Shown: positions 25,424 through 35,450, counted from the first letter of the stretch. The stretch: DNA of 64,000 nucleotides from Stenotrophomonas indicatrix (GCA_041545745.1 CP168152.1:4516001-4580000); one strand, 5' to 3'. The notes: generated by a model not told the origin, from the letters alone. A program made the numbers and translations.

Positions 25424-26023
25424 TCACTGCGGATACCAGGCCAATGCGGCGCGGAACTGGCCACTGGCCTGCCATTCGTGCAGGTGCCAGCACGCGGCCT
25501 CGCCCAGCTCCGGGTCGCACCAGCGCAGGTGCAGGGCGCCATCGTCGGCCGGGGCCAGCTGCAGGCGGTGCAGGCCGAAGGAAATGCCCTGCCCGTGCGC
25601 CTTCAGCAGCGCTTCCTTGGCACACCAGACGCGGAAGAACCAATGTTCGCGGTCGGCCTCGTCCAGGCCTTGCAGCCAAGCCACTTCGTCGGGATGGAAG
25701 AAGCGCTGGATGATTTCCAGCATGCGCGGGCGCGGCCGCAGCAGTTCCAGGTCCACGCCCAGCCGCACGCCCTCGCCCAGCGCCACCAGCAGGACCTCGC
25801 CGCTGTGGCTCCAGCCGGTGCCGTAGTGGGCGAGCGCGCCACTCAGTTCCGGCCGGCCCTTGTCGTCGCGCACCAGCGGCAGCGCATCCGGCTCGCCCCC
25901 CAGTGCCTGTGCCAGCACCTGCCGGGCCTGCGGCTCACCGCGCTGGCCGGGCACGTGCGGGCAGCGCCACACGGTGACCGGGCCAAACCGCCAGGGGCCC
26001 TCAAGGGTGGCTGGCAGGCTCAT
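25424..26023 (-). CDS. 4'-phosphopantetheinyl transferase (Sfp/Gsp type)
   Basis: A 199-residue enzyme that moves phosphopantetheine from CoA onto carrier-protein serines. It carries the two Mg-binding motifs of the family: GVDLELLRPR in the middle and WCAKEALLKAHGQGISF about 50 residues later, plus WSHSGE, which matches the conserved SxSH/WSHS loop. It is shorter than Sfp but in the Gsp/HetI range. I start at the ATG at 26023; a GTG nine codons upstream (26050) is an alternative. No carrier-protein or synthase cluster is nearby, so its client is unknown. Confidence 0.88.
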   Translation of the reverse strand: MSLPATLEGPWRFGPVTVWRCPHVPGQRGEPQARQVLAQALGGEPDALPLVRDDKGRPELSGALAHYGTGWSHSGEVLLVALGEGVRLGVDLELLRPRPRMLEIIQRFFHPDEVAWLQGLDEADREHWFFRVWCAKEALLKAHGQGISFGLHRLQLAPADDGALHLRWCDPELGEAACWHLHEWQASGQFRAALAWYPQ

Positions 26024-26107
26024 CCGCACGCGGCCATCACGGGATTGCACGGCGGGTTCACAGCACTGCGCGTCAACTGGGCTCGGTTATCCACCGGAGA
26101 GTCGATC

Positions 26108-26359
26108 ATGGGAATCATCATCTGGCTGATCGTCGGCGGCATCGTCGGCTGGCTGGCAAGCATCATCATGAAGCGAGATGGCCAGCAGGGCATCATCCTC
26201 AACATCGTGGTGGGCATCGTTGGCGCACTGATTTCCGGCTGGCTGTTCGGCGGCGGCATCAATGAAGCGATCACCCTGCGCACGTTCCTGTTCTCGCTGA
26301 TCGGCGCGGTGATCCTGCTGGCGATCGTCAATCTGTTCACCCGCAAGAGCATACGCTGA
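26108..26359 (+). CDS. GlsB/YeaQ/YmgE family membrane protein
   Basis: An 83-residue inner-membrane protein with three hydrophobic segments. It begins MGIIIWLIVGGIVGWLAS, followed by the Gly-rich NIVVGIVGALISGWLFGGG core, the transglycosylase-associated (GlsB/YeaQ) family, usually stress-induced and of unknown biochemistry. A GGAGAG ribosome-binding site fits the ATG at 26108. It is transcribed alone, divergent from the phosphopantetheinyl transferase gene and followed by a hairpin terminator. Confidence 0.93.
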   Translation: MGIIIWLIVGGIVGWLASIIMKRDGQQGIILNIVVGIVGALISGWLFGGGINEAITLRTFLFSLIGAVILLAIVNLFTRKSIR

Positions 26360-26382
26360 CGCGGGATACTGCTTGAACACGG

Positions 26383-26410
26383 GGCCCGGCCATTGCCGGG
26401 CCTCGTTGTT
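26383..26410 (+). terminator. Terminator after the GlsB/YeaQ gene
   Basis: Perfect GGCCCGGC/GCCGGGCC stem with a 4-base loop at 26383-26402, then a T-rich tail (TCGTTGTTT). It lies between convergent genes. Confidence 0.8.
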
Positions 26411-27178
26411 TCAGCCCAGCTGCACCCACGCCGGTGCATGGTCGCTGGGACGTTCCCAGGTGCGCGGCTCGCGGTCGATGCCCGAGGCCACCGCACTGCC
26501 CTTCAGTGCATCGGAGACCAGGGTCAGGTCGATGCGCAGGCCGAGGTTGCGGCGGAAACCCGCTGCGCGGTAATCCCACCAGCTGAACGTACCTGCCTCG
26601 TCGTTGTGCAGGCGGAAGCCATCGTGCAGGCCCAGCTGCAACAGTTTGGCCAGCGCGCCGCGCTCAGCGGTGGAGGTCAGGATGTGGTTCTCGTTCCAGA
26701 CCTCAGGGTCGTGCACGTCGCGCGCATCGGGGGCGATGTTGAAGTCGCCCATCACGATCAACTTCGGATGCCGCTGCAGTTCTTCGACGATCCAGGCATG
26801 CACGGCGTCCAGCCAGCGCAGCTTGTACTCGTACTTGTCGGTGCCGACGTCCTGGCCGTTGACCACGTACAGGTTGATCACCCGCAGGTCGCCGAAAGTG
26901 CCGGCGATGACCCGCTTCTGCTCGTCCTCGAAGCCGGGAATGCCGATCTGCACGTCCTGCGCCGGCTCGCGCGACACCAGCGCCACGCCGTTGTAGGTCT
27001 TCTGCCCGGCGAACACGCTGCGGTAACCGGCGGCGACCAGCGCCGAATCCGGGAACTTGTGGTCCTCCAGCTTGGTTTCCTGGATGCCGACGATGTCCGG
27101 GCCGAACTCCTTGAGCCACTGCTCCAGGTGCGGCAGGCGGACATTGAGCGAATTGACGTTCCACGAGGCGATCTTCAT
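26411..27178 (-). CDS. xthA: Exodeoxyribonuclease III
   Basis: A 255-residue AP endonuclease/3'-5' exonuclease of base excision repair. It begins MKIASWNVNSLNVRLPHLEQWL and has Glu34 in GIQETKLED, GDFNIAP (metal/catalytic Asp-Asn), and the closing SDHAPAWVQL with the catalytic His. Length and order match the ExoIII family. It is convergent with the GlsB/YeaQ gene. Confidence 0.96.
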   Translation of the reverse strand: MKIASWNVNSLNVRLPHLEQWLKEFGPDIVGIQETKLEDHKFPDSALVAAGYRSVFAGQKTYNGVALVSREPAQDVQIGIPGFEDEQKRVIAGTFGDLRVINLYVVNGQDVGTDKYEYKLRWLDAVHAWIVEELQRHPKLIVMGDFNIAPDARDVHDPEVWNENHILTSTAERGALAKLLQLGLHDGFRLHNDEAGTFSWWDYRAAGFRRNLGLRIDLTLVSDALKGSAVASGIDREPRTWERPSDHAPAWVQLG

Positions 27179-27204
27179 GCGGGCATTCTACCCGGGTGGG
27201 CTTT

Positions 27205-27352
27205 GGTGGATGCCAACCTTGGTTGGCGGTAGGGGGCGCGTGTGTCCCGGTGGATGCCGACCTTGGTCGGCGCTTGGGGTTCACGCGTGCCAACCAAGGT
27301 TGGCACCTACCAGAACCCGGTCCCGTCAGTAGAGCCACGCCATGCGTGGCTT
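27205..27352. repeat. SMAG repeat cluster
   Basis: Four palindromes in 150 bp: two plus-oriented GTGGATGCC units (27205-27228 with CCAACC stem; 27250-27272 with CCGACC stem), a minus unit (27288-27311, CCAACC stem, CTAC tail) and a plus unit (27329-27352, GTAGAGCCACGC stem). The last touches the end of the aldehyde dehydrogenase gene. Confidence 0.8.
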
Positions 27353-28758
27353 CACCGCAGCAGCAACCTCAACAACCCGGCAATCCTCGAATACGGCGGC
27401 CGCAGCCGATCACTGGCCGCCCAGCGCGACTGCCACAGCACCGGCAACAGCTTGCTCACCGCATCAAACCCAGCCCGCCCGTGGTACGCACCCATGCCAC
27501 TGGCGCCAACCCCGCCGAACGGCAAACCATCGGCGGCGAAGTGCAGCAGCGTGTCATTGACCGTCACCCCACCCGCCACCACCTGGCCAAGGATGCGCTC
27601 CACCGTCGCCGTGTCGTGGCTGAAGGGATACAGCGCCAACGGCCGGTCGCGGGCCACGATGTCGGCCAGCGCCGCATCCAGGTCCGGATAGGCACGTACC
27701 GGCAGGATCGGGCCGAAGATCTCCTCACGCATCAGGTCCAGGTCATCCGGCGGGTCCAGCACTACGGTCGGCACCAGCAGGCGCTCACGATCGGCGCGCG
27801 CCTCATCCACCTGTGCCAATGGAATCACCGGCACGCCGCGCTCGCGCGCCTGCGCCAGATAGCCCTGCAGGCGCCCGTACTGGCCTTCATTGATGATCCG
27901 CGTGTAGTCACCCGCATCGCTGAAATCACCGTAACGCTCGCGCACCTGCTGCTGCAGCGCCTGCACGAATTCGCGCTGGCGAACGCTGTCGATCAGCACG
28001 TAATCCGGCGCGATGCAGGTCTGGCCGGCGTTGAACCACTTGCCGGTAGCCAGCCGCGCTGCGGCTTTATCCAACGGAAAATCGCGGCAGACGATGGCCG
28101 GCGACTTGCCGCCCAGCTCCAGCGTCAGTGGCACCAGATGTTCCGCCGCCGCCGCCATCACCTTGCGGCCGACCGCGGTGGAACCGGTAAACACGAGGTG
28201 GTCCAGCGGTAGCGAAGACACCGCCGCAGCCACGTCCGCGTCACCCTGCACCACCGACACACGATCGGGCGGGAACACGTTGGCCAGCAGATCGGCCAGG
28301 AACGCGCTGGTGCGCGGGGTGTGCTCCGAAGGCTTCACCAGCACATGGTTGCCGGCGGCAATCGCAGTGGCCAACGGCACCAGCGCCAGCGTGACCGGGT
28401 AGTTCCACGGCGAGATCACCCCGACCACGCCCAGCGGCGTCGGCCGCAGCTGCGCGCGGGCTGGCCACAGCTTCCAGCCTGCAGACGCATGACGCGGCTT
28501 CGACCAGCGTCGCAGGCGGCTGCGCAGGTGATCGATGGCCGAGAGCACGCTCATGCCATCGGCCAGCTTCGATTCAACGTGGGCGCGATGGCCGAAGTCC
28601 TCGGCGATGGCCTCGGCCATTTCATCCATGCGCGTCTGCAGCGCCTCACGCAGGCGGCGCAGGTCGGCTTCGCGCTGATCCAGCGAAGGACGCTGGGCCT
28701 GCCATGCACTGCGCAGGGTGTGCAGGATGGCGGGGAGGTCGGCGGCTGAGAGGCTCAT
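27352..28758 (-). CDS. Coniferyl-aldehyde dehydrogenase family protein
   Basis: A 468-residue NAD(P)-dependent aldehyde dehydrogenase. The catalytic residues are Glu214 in LELGGKSP and Cys248 in NAGQTCIAP; the NAD-binding region contains ISPWNYP and FTGSTAVG. The short N-terminus and LPFGGVGASGMGAYHG near the C-terminus match the coniferyl-aldehyde/fatty-aldehyde (ALDH3-like) group. A hydrophobic/basic C-terminal tail (RIAGLLRLLLR) may tether it to membrane. I chose the ATG at 28758 over a start eight codons upstream. Confidence 0.9.
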   Translation of the reverse strand: MSLSAADLPAILHTLRSAWQAQRPSLDQREADLRRLREALQTRMDEMAEAIAEDFGHRAHVESKLADGMSVLSAIDHLRSRLRRWSKPRHASAGWKLWPARAQLRPTPLGVVGVISPWNYPVTLALVPLATAIAAGNHVLVKPSEHTPRTSAFLADLLANVFPPDRVSVVQGDADVAAAVSSLPLDHLVFTGSTAVGRKVMAAAAEHLVPLTLELGGKSPAIVCRDFPLDKAAARLATGKWFNAGQTCIAPDYVLIDSVRQREFVQALQQQVRERYGDFSDAGDYTRIINEGQYGRLQGYLAQARERGVPVIPLAQVDEARADRERLLVPTVVLDPPDDLDLMREEIFGPILPVRAYPDLDAALADIVARDRPLALYPFSHDTATVERILGQVVAGGVTVNDTLLHFAADGLPFGGVGASGMGAYHGRAGFDAVSKLLPVLWQSRWAASDRLRPPYSRIAGLLRLLLR

Positions 28759-28801
28759 TCCGCGACTATACGGCGTGCACACGTGAGGCGGCGGTCTCGA
28801 T

Positions 28802-28841
28802 GGGGTCAGATCCCTTTCGCGTACGAAGGGGCTCTGACCCC
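28802..28841. repeat. GGGGTC-type hairpin (family B)
   Basis: GGGGTCAGATCCCTTTCG / CGAAGGGGCTCTGACCCC, inverted relative to the copies at 2105 and 11418. It lies between the aldehyde dehydrogenase start and the transporter terminator. Confidence 0.7.
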
Positions 28842-28861
28842 GGGCGACGCCCCCACAAACA

Positions 28862-28890
28862 GAAAGGCCGTGGTCTGCACCACGGCCTCT
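28862..28890 (-). terminator. Terminator of the MHS transporter gene
   Basis: GGCCGTGGT/ACCACGGCC stem with a 4-base loop. On the minus strand it is followed by TTTCTGTTTG. It lies 25 bp past the transporter stop. Confidence 0.85.
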
Positions 28891-28913
28891 CCTTCATCCA
28901 ATGAACATCATTC

Positions 28914-30569
28914 TTACTTGGTGATATCCACGTTCTTCGTCTCGCGCAGGAACAGGCCGCCAATCACCACCGACATCAGCGCGATGATGATCGGGTACCA
29001 CAACCCGTAGTACAGGTTGCCGGTACCGGCCACCAGCGCGAACGAAATCGCCGGCAGGAAGCCACCGAACCAGCCGTTGCCGATGTGGTACGGCAGCGAC
29101 ATCGAGGTGTAACGGATGCGGGTCGGGAACAGTTCGACCAGGTAGGCGGCGATCGGGCCGTAGACCATGGTCACGTACAGCACCAGCAGCCACAGCATCA
29201 GGATCGTGCCTGCGTAGTTGATGCGCGAACCATCAGCCTTGGCGGGATAACCGGCGCTGGTCAGCGCGGTCTTCAGCTCGGCACCGAACGCATCGGCCTT
29301 GGCCTTGCCTTCTTCCTTGGTCAGGCCGGCGGCCTCATACGAGGTGACGCTGGCACTGCCCACGTTGACCATCGCCAGCGAGCCAGCAGCAGCCGGCTGC
29401 ACGTCATACGGCACACCGGCCTTGGTCAGCGCGGCGGTAGCCACGTCGCAGGAGCTGGTGAACTTGCGCAGGCCGACCGGATCGAACTGGAACGAGCAGG
29501 TGCTCGGATCGGCCACAACCAGGGCCGGCGAGCTGCTGCGGGCTTCTTCGATGGCCGGGTTGGCGAAGTGGGTCAGGCCCTTGAAGATCGGGATGTAGGT
29601 GATGGCGGCCAGCAGGCAGCCGGCGAGGATGATCTTCTTGCGGCCGATACGGTCGGACAGCCAGCCGAAGAAGATGAAGAACGGCACGCCCAGTGCAAGC
29701 GCGGCGGCGATCAGCAGGTAGGAGGTGGTGGCATCGACCTTCAGCATGCTGCTGAGGAAGAACAACGCGTAGAACTGACCGCCATACCAGACCACTGCCT
29801 GGCCTGCGGCAGCACCCAGCAACACCAGCAGCATCAGCTTCAGGTTGCCGCCCTTCAGGCTGTCACGGAACGGCGTCTTGGAACCCTTGCCCTCCGACTT
29901 CATCTGCTGGAACAGCGGCGACTCGCTCAGCTGCAGGCGGATCCACACCGACACGCCCAGCAGCACGATCGAGACCAGGAACGGAATGCGCCAGCCCCAG
30001 GCTTCGAAGGCTTCGTTGCCGAGGAAATAGCGGCAGGCCAGGATGATCAGCAGCGACATGAACAGACCCAGCGTGGCGGTGCACTGGATGAAGCTGGTGT
30101 ACAGGCCACGCTTGTCGGCCGGTGCGTGTTCGGCCACGTAGGTGGCAGCACCGCCGTACTCGCCGCCCATCGCCAGGCCCTGGGCCAGGCGCAGGATGAT
30201 CAGGATCACCGGTGCGGCGAAACCGATCGAGGCGTAGTTGGGCAGCACACCGACCAGGAAGGTCGAGATGCCCATGATCAGGATGGTGACCAGGAAGGTG
30301 TACTTGCGGCCGATGCGGTCGCCGAGGCTGCCGAAGAAGGCCGCGCCGAACGGTCGCACGAAGAAGCCGGCCGCGAAGGCCAGCAGGGCGAAGATCATGC
30401 CCGTGGTTTCATTGACGCCGCTGAAGAACTGCTTGGCGATGATCGCCGCGAGCGAGCCATACAGGAAGAAGTCGTACCACTCGAAAACGGTGCCCAGGCT
30501 GGACGCGAAGATGACCTTCTTGTGTCCCTGGGTAAGTTGGGCTTTCGCCGGTGCAGGTGTTGTGGACAT
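28914..30569 (-). CDS. MFS transporter, metabolite:H+ symporter (MHS) family
   Basis: A 551-residue inner-membrane transporter. It opens with the MHS signature SSLGTVFEWYDFFLYGSLAA and has the family loop GDRIGRK between helices 2 and 3, repeated as SDRIGRKK between helices 8 and 9. An unusual ~120-residue hydrophilic insert (about residues 332-453, containing Cys358 and Cys374) lies between two C-terminal helices, where related MHS proteins are shorter. Substrates of the family are organic acids, betaines or alpha-ketoglutarate. Next to a DcaP-like porin and acs, a carboxylate substrate is likely. A GGAGGGG ribosome-binding site supports the start. Confidence 0.92.
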   Translation of the reverse strand: MSTTPAPAKAQLTQGHKKVIFASSLGTVFEWYDFFLYGSLAAIIAKQFFSGVNETTGMIFALLAFAAGFFVRPFGAAFFGSLGDRIGRKYTFLVTILIMGISTFLVGVLPNYASIGFAAPVILIILRLAQGLAMGGEYGGAATYVAEHAPADKRGLYTSFIQCTATLGLFMSLLIILACRYFLGNEAFEAWGWRIPFLVSIVLLGVSVWIRLQLSESPLFQQMKSEGKGSKTPFRDSLKGGNLKLMLLVLLGAAAGQAVVWYGGQFYALFFLSSMLKVDATTSYLLIAAALALGVPFFIFFGWLSDRIGRKKIILAGCLLAAITYIPIFKGLTHFANPAIEEARSSSPALVVADPSTCSFQFDPVGLRKFTSSCDVATAALTKAGVPYDVQPAAAGSLAMVNVGSASVTSYEAAGLTKEEGKAKADAFGAELKTALTSAGYPAKADGSRINYAGTILMLWLLVLYVTMVYGPIAAYLVELFPTRIRYTSMSLPYHIGNGWFGGFLPAISFALVAGTGNLYYGLWYPIIIALMSVVIGGLFLRETKNVDITK

Positions 30570-30600
30570 GGGACGCTTCCCCTCCGAAGCAATCGTTGTT

Positions 30601-30665
30601 GGTGGGTGCCGACCGTTGGTCGGCACTCATTCTTGGTAGGTGCCGACACCGTTGGTCGGCACTCA
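30601..30665. repeat. Two tandem SMAG units
   Basis: Two same-orientation copies of GT(G/A)GGTGCCGAC...GTTGGTCGGCAC followed by TCATT, at 30601-30631 and 30635-30665. Head-to-tail tandem placement is unusual here, as most units in this window face each other. Confidence 0.75.
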
Positions 30666-30666
30666 T

Positions 30667-32088
30667 TTAAAAACTGTATTTCGTAGTGAACTGCAGACGG
30701 GTGATGTCGCCCTTGTTGCCGTTCTCGATCTCGCGCTTGCCGTACATCAGCTCGGCGCCGACATCGACCTTGGGCATCGGCGAATAGAAGATGTTGCCGC
30801 GGATGCTCTGCACGCTCTTGGTCACCAGCGGGCCGAGGATGCTGTCGTTGTCGTAGTCGCTGCGCGCGTAGATCAGGTTGGTGCGCAGCTTCGGCGAGAA
30901 GGCATGGCGCCAACCGACGTAGCCGGCGATCACACCGGTTGGGTTGAGTTCGTCGCGTGCCACGTCATAGGCCGAATCGGCGGTGATGCCCAGGCCGATG
31001 TAGCGGGCGATGCCCTCGCCACCGGTGAACTGGTAGTGCAGCGAATCGCTGTCACCCATCACCCACTTGCCGCCCAGGGTCAGGCCACCGGCCACCTTGT
31101 CAGCCTTGGCACCGGTGGTCTGGTTGTCGACCTTCAGCTGGCGGACCACGCCACCGACACCGAAGGTGCCCCAGTCACCCTTCCAGCCATAACGCAGGGT
31201 CAGGTCCGGCAGGCTGCCGCGATCGGAGTTGGCGCTGGCATTGGTCCAGGCGCCGGTGACCGGATTGCGCGTACCAGTGAGGGTGGTGGTTTCCGGATTC
31301 TCCAGCGCGACGCTGAAACCGCCCTTGGTGTAGCGAACCTGGGCCTGGCGCACGAAGATCACACCATCGGTCGGACCGACGAAGTCGACCGCTTCCGGCA
31401 GCGACGCCGCATCCATGAAGTTCGACCAGGTCTGGCCGGCCATCCAGTTGTTCCAGTACATGTACGCATGGCGCAGGGTCACGCCATAGGTGTTGGTGGC
31501 AGTCTGGTTGCCCAGCGAGTTGCCGAAGAAATCCATCTCGAAGAACGCGCCGGCCTTGTTGCCCGACTCGCTGACGTTGTCGATGCCCAGGTTGAAGCGC
31601 GAGAACTTGGCGTGGGCGTTGTAGTCCACGTCCGAGCGCTTGCCGCTGCCGCCGGCGCCTTCCACCGGGGTCTGCCCGGGCAGGTACAACGAGCGGCCGG
31701 TGGCATCGTCGGCCAGCTGGCCATCGCTGGTCTGGGTGGCCAGGAAATCGGCCTTGATGAAGCCGCCGATCTTGACCGTGGTACCCGGCGCCGCACCGGG
31801 GGTGATGGTGGTGACCTGGATCGGCTGCTTGCCCGCAGGCACCGCCGGCTTCTGTTCGGCCTGCAGCGTGCGGACGTCGGTGACCGCCTGCTGGGTCTGC
31901 ACGATCTGGGTCTGTTGCTGCTGCTGCGACGACAGCAGCGCCTGCACCTGCCGCTCCAGTTCGGCAACGCGTGCTTCCAGTGCCTTCTCTTTGGCGGTCT
32001 CGGCGAACGCCATGCCCGGTGCGACCAGGGCGACCAACAGGCAGGCCGCCAAAGGTTTGCGCACGGCTTTCAACGTACGGTGGCTCAT
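30667..32088 (-). CDS. DcaP-like trimeric outer-membrane porin
   Basis: A 473-residue outer-membrane protein. A signal peptide ending AMAFA at about residue 28 is followed by a coiled coil (EKALEARVAELERQVQALLSSQ) and then a beta-barrel closing with aromatic FTTKYSF. The N-terminal coiled coil plus barrel is the DcaP architecture, porins implicated in uptake of dicarboxylates and other small negatively charged solutes. It is in the same direction as and 97 bp upstream of the MHS transporter, so the two probably form an outer/inner membrane uptake pair. A GAGAGGG ribosome-binding site precedes the ATG. Confidence 0.88.
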   Translation of the reverse strand: MSHRTLKAVRKPLAACLLVALVAPGMAFAETAKEKALEARVAELERQVQALLSSQQQQQTQIVQTQQAVTDVRTLQAEQKPAVPAGKQPIQVTTITPGAAPGTTVKIGGFIKADFLATQTSDGQLADDATGRSLYLPGQTPVEGAGGSGKRSDVDYNAHAKFSRFNLGIDNVSESGNKAGAFFEMDFFGNSLGNQTATNTYGVTLRHAYMYWNNWMAGQTWSNFMDAASLPEAVDFVGPTDGVIFVRQAQVRYTKGGFSVALENPETTTLTGTRNPVTGAWTNASANSDRGSLPDLTLRYGWKGDWGTFGVGGVVRQLKVDNQTTGAKADKVAGGLTLGGKWVMGDSDSLHYQFTGGEGIARYIGLGITADSAYDVARDELNPTGVIAGYVGWRHAFSPKLRTNLIYARSDYDNDSILGPLVTKSVQSIRGNIFYSPMPKVDVGAELMYGKREIENGNKGDITRLQFTTKYSF

Positions 32089-32181
32089 GTTGCCCTCTCT
32101 CCCAAGTGGCAAGGTGATGCCGCGCGTGGGGCACGGTCGAGCCGAGACTGCGGGGCGTTTGCACGCACCGGCTATTGGCCA

Positions 32182-32222
32182 TTGGTCGAACCCGGGCCTG
32201 CAGGGGCCCGACTTTCGACCAA
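32182..32222. promoter_or_regulatory. Nested inverted repeat between acs and the porin gene
   Basis: Outer arms TTGGTCGAA (32182-32190) and TTCGACCAA (32214-32222) enclose an inner GGGCC/GGCCC pair. It lies in the 245-bp divergent promoter region, 93 bp upstream of the porin start and 111 bp upstream of acs. It may be a regulator binding site or an attenuating hairpin; it lacks the GTAG head of a SMAG element. Confidence 0.5.
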
Positions 32223-32333
32223 GGTCTAACCGAAGTGGTGACGCGACCGGGGGTGGATGGGGCAAACTGAGGGGGAACGGCTGCGGCAATGCTGCGGCTG
32301 CACACACAAAGTCAACGTGCAAGTGAGGGTGCC

Positions 32334-34277
<1,944 letters not shown>

Positions 34278-34313
34278 TGACGTGAGCGCGGGCACAGTAC
34301 GCGCCACGAACGT

Positions 34314-34335
34314 GGCCGGGAGGAGGGACCCGGCC
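34314..34335 (+). promoter_or_regulatory. Hairpin presenting a ribosome-binding site
   Basis: A 7-bp GC stem GGCCGGG (34314-34320) / CCCGGCC (34329-34335) with an 8-base loop AGGAGGGA. The loop is a near-perfect ribosome-binding sequence, placed 9 bases upstream of the ATG of the 17-codon ORF at 34336. No T-run follows, so it is not a typical terminator. The function is inferred. Confidence 0.5.
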
Positions 34336-34389
34336 ATGTTCAACCCGTCCTGTGCCAACCATCACACCGCCCTTTTTCCTGATCGATAA
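34336..34389 (+). CDS. Candidate 17-residue leader peptide upstream of the response regulator
   Basis: A 17-codon ORF encoding MFNPSCANHHTALFPDR, ending in TAA 9 bp before the response regulator ATG at 34399. It has the strongest ribosome-binding site in the area (AGGAGG, 9-base spacing), while the regulator itself has a poor one. Translation of the leader could therefore feed ribosomes to the regulator or open the hairpin. It is short enough to be chance. Confidence 0.4.
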   Translation: MFNPSCANHHTALFPDR

Positions 34390-34398
34390 GCTCGACCC

Positions 34399-35064
34399 AT
34401 GACCACCCTCCTGATTGCCGATGACCATCCGTTGTTCCGCGAAGCCCTGCGGGGTGCCGTGCAGCGGGTCATTCCGGGCGTTCAACTGTTCGAGGCCGAC
34501 AGCGTGGAAGCGTTGTATGCGCTGGCCGACCAGCACAACGACGCCGACCTGGTCCTGATGGATCTCAACATGCCCGGCGCACAGGGCTTCAATGCGCTGG
34601 TGCACATGCGCTCGCTGCATCCGCAGCTGCCGGTGGTGGTGGTCTCCGCACGCGAAGAAGCCACGGTGATGCGTCGCGCACTCGACCACGGCGCGCTGGG
34701 CTTCATTCCGAAGTCCGCTGATTCGGACACCATCGGCCATGCGCTCGGCACCATCCTCGATGGCGAGACCTGGGCGCCGCCGGAAGCACACAATGTGCCG
34801 CCGACCGGCAGCGAAGAACGCGAAGTCGGCCAGCGCCTGCGCGAGCTGACCCCGCAGCAGTTCCGCGTGCTGCAGATGCTCGGCGCGGGTCGTTTGAACA
34901 AGCAGATCGCCTACGACCTCAACGTCTCCGAAGCAACGATCAAGGCCCACGTCACCGCGATCCTGCGCAAGCTGGGCGTGACCAACCGCACCCAGGCGGT
35001 ACTGATGGCCGGCAAGCTGGCGATCGACGACGACGCCATCGTGCTTCCGCCGGAAGAAGACTGA
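34399..35064 (+). CDS. crbR: LuxR-type response regulator (CrbR/ErdR-like)
   Basis: A 221-residue NarL/FixJ-type DNA-binding response regulator. The receiver domain has the acidic pocket DDH at residues 8-10, the phospho-accepting Asp55 in LVLMDLNMPG and Lys in FIPKSADSD. A LuxR helix-turn-helix occupies residues ~150-205 (ELTPQQFRVLQML...NKQIAYDLNVSEATIKAHVTAIL). Its position directly after acs, with a symporter-type hybrid kinase 1.1 kb away, matches the CrbS/CrbR (MxtR/ErdR) system that switches on acetyl-CoA synthetase. The exact target genes are inferred. Confidence 0.85.
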   Translation: MTTLLIADDHPLFREALRGAVQRVIPGVQLFEADSVEALYALADQHNDADLVLMDLNMPGAQGFNALVHMRSLHPQLPVVVVSAREEATVMRRALDHGALGFIPKSADSDTIGHALGTILDGETWAPPEAHNVPPTGSEEREVGQRLRELTPQQFRVLQMLGAGRLNKQIAYDLNVSEATIKAHVTAILRKLGVTNRTQAVLMAGKLAIDDDAIVLPPEED

Positions 35065-35066
35065 CG

Positions 35067-35212
35067 GTAGTGCCGGCCGCTGGCCGGCAATCACGTGAAA
35101 CGGTTGGAGCTGCCGGCCGCTGGCCGGCACTACCTTGTCCTGCTCTGGTAGGTGCCACGCTTGCTTGGCACGCTCTCGCCGTTGCGCGTGCCGGCCGCTG
35201 GCCGGCACCACC
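35067..35212. repeat. SMAG repeat cluster downstream of crbR
   Basis: Four units: plus (35067-35090, GCCGGCC stem) starting 3 bp after the crbR stop, minus (35111-35133, same stem), plus (35148-35171, GGTGCCACGC stem) and a headless GCCGGCC palindrome (35183-35210). Together with the riboswitch leader this fills a 450-bp gap with no other gene. Confidence 0.8.
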
Positions 35213-35335
35213 GGATTCCGCTTCGGCCTCCGGCGCCACCATTTCCACGTGATATAGCCATCGCTATAAAAACCAGCCCTGCCTGCGCGTTTCGCATGAG
35301 ATGCGCCACGCGCGGATCGCGATGCTAAGCTTCGC

Positions 35336-35450
35336 GTCCCCTTGGGGAGTAGCCGGATTCCTTCGCAGGAATCGTCCACGTCAACATACTCGGCCAGTGC
35401 GCCGTGGCGTGGGCAACCATGATGGTTGGCGAGACCAGCGGCCCGCGCGC
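35336..35450 (+). ncRNA. yybP-ykoY manganese riboswitch
   Basis: The leader of mntP contains all the conserved blocks of the Mn2+-sensing yybP-ykoY aptamer in order: CTTGGGGAGTAGCC (35341-35354), GTCAACATACTCGG (35379-35393) and GGCGAGACCAGCGG (35428-35441), with variable stems between. In this class Mn2+ binding between the two docked loops turns on expression of manganese exporters. The mntP start is about 75 bases downstream; a small GGCGCGAG/CAGG region in between could form the expression platform. Confidence 0.92.

Noticed and set aside
26086..26096. TTATCCACC near rsmG-parAB as a DnaA box and possible oriC
   Set aside because: A single imperfect box with no cluster of boxes or AT-rich unwinding region nearby.
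35090..35103. TCACGTGAAAC, resembling half of a ParB parS site
   Set aside because: Only 11 of 16 positions match the parS consensus and the left half is wrong. It lies in the spacer between two SMAG units 11 kb from parAB. Likely chance.
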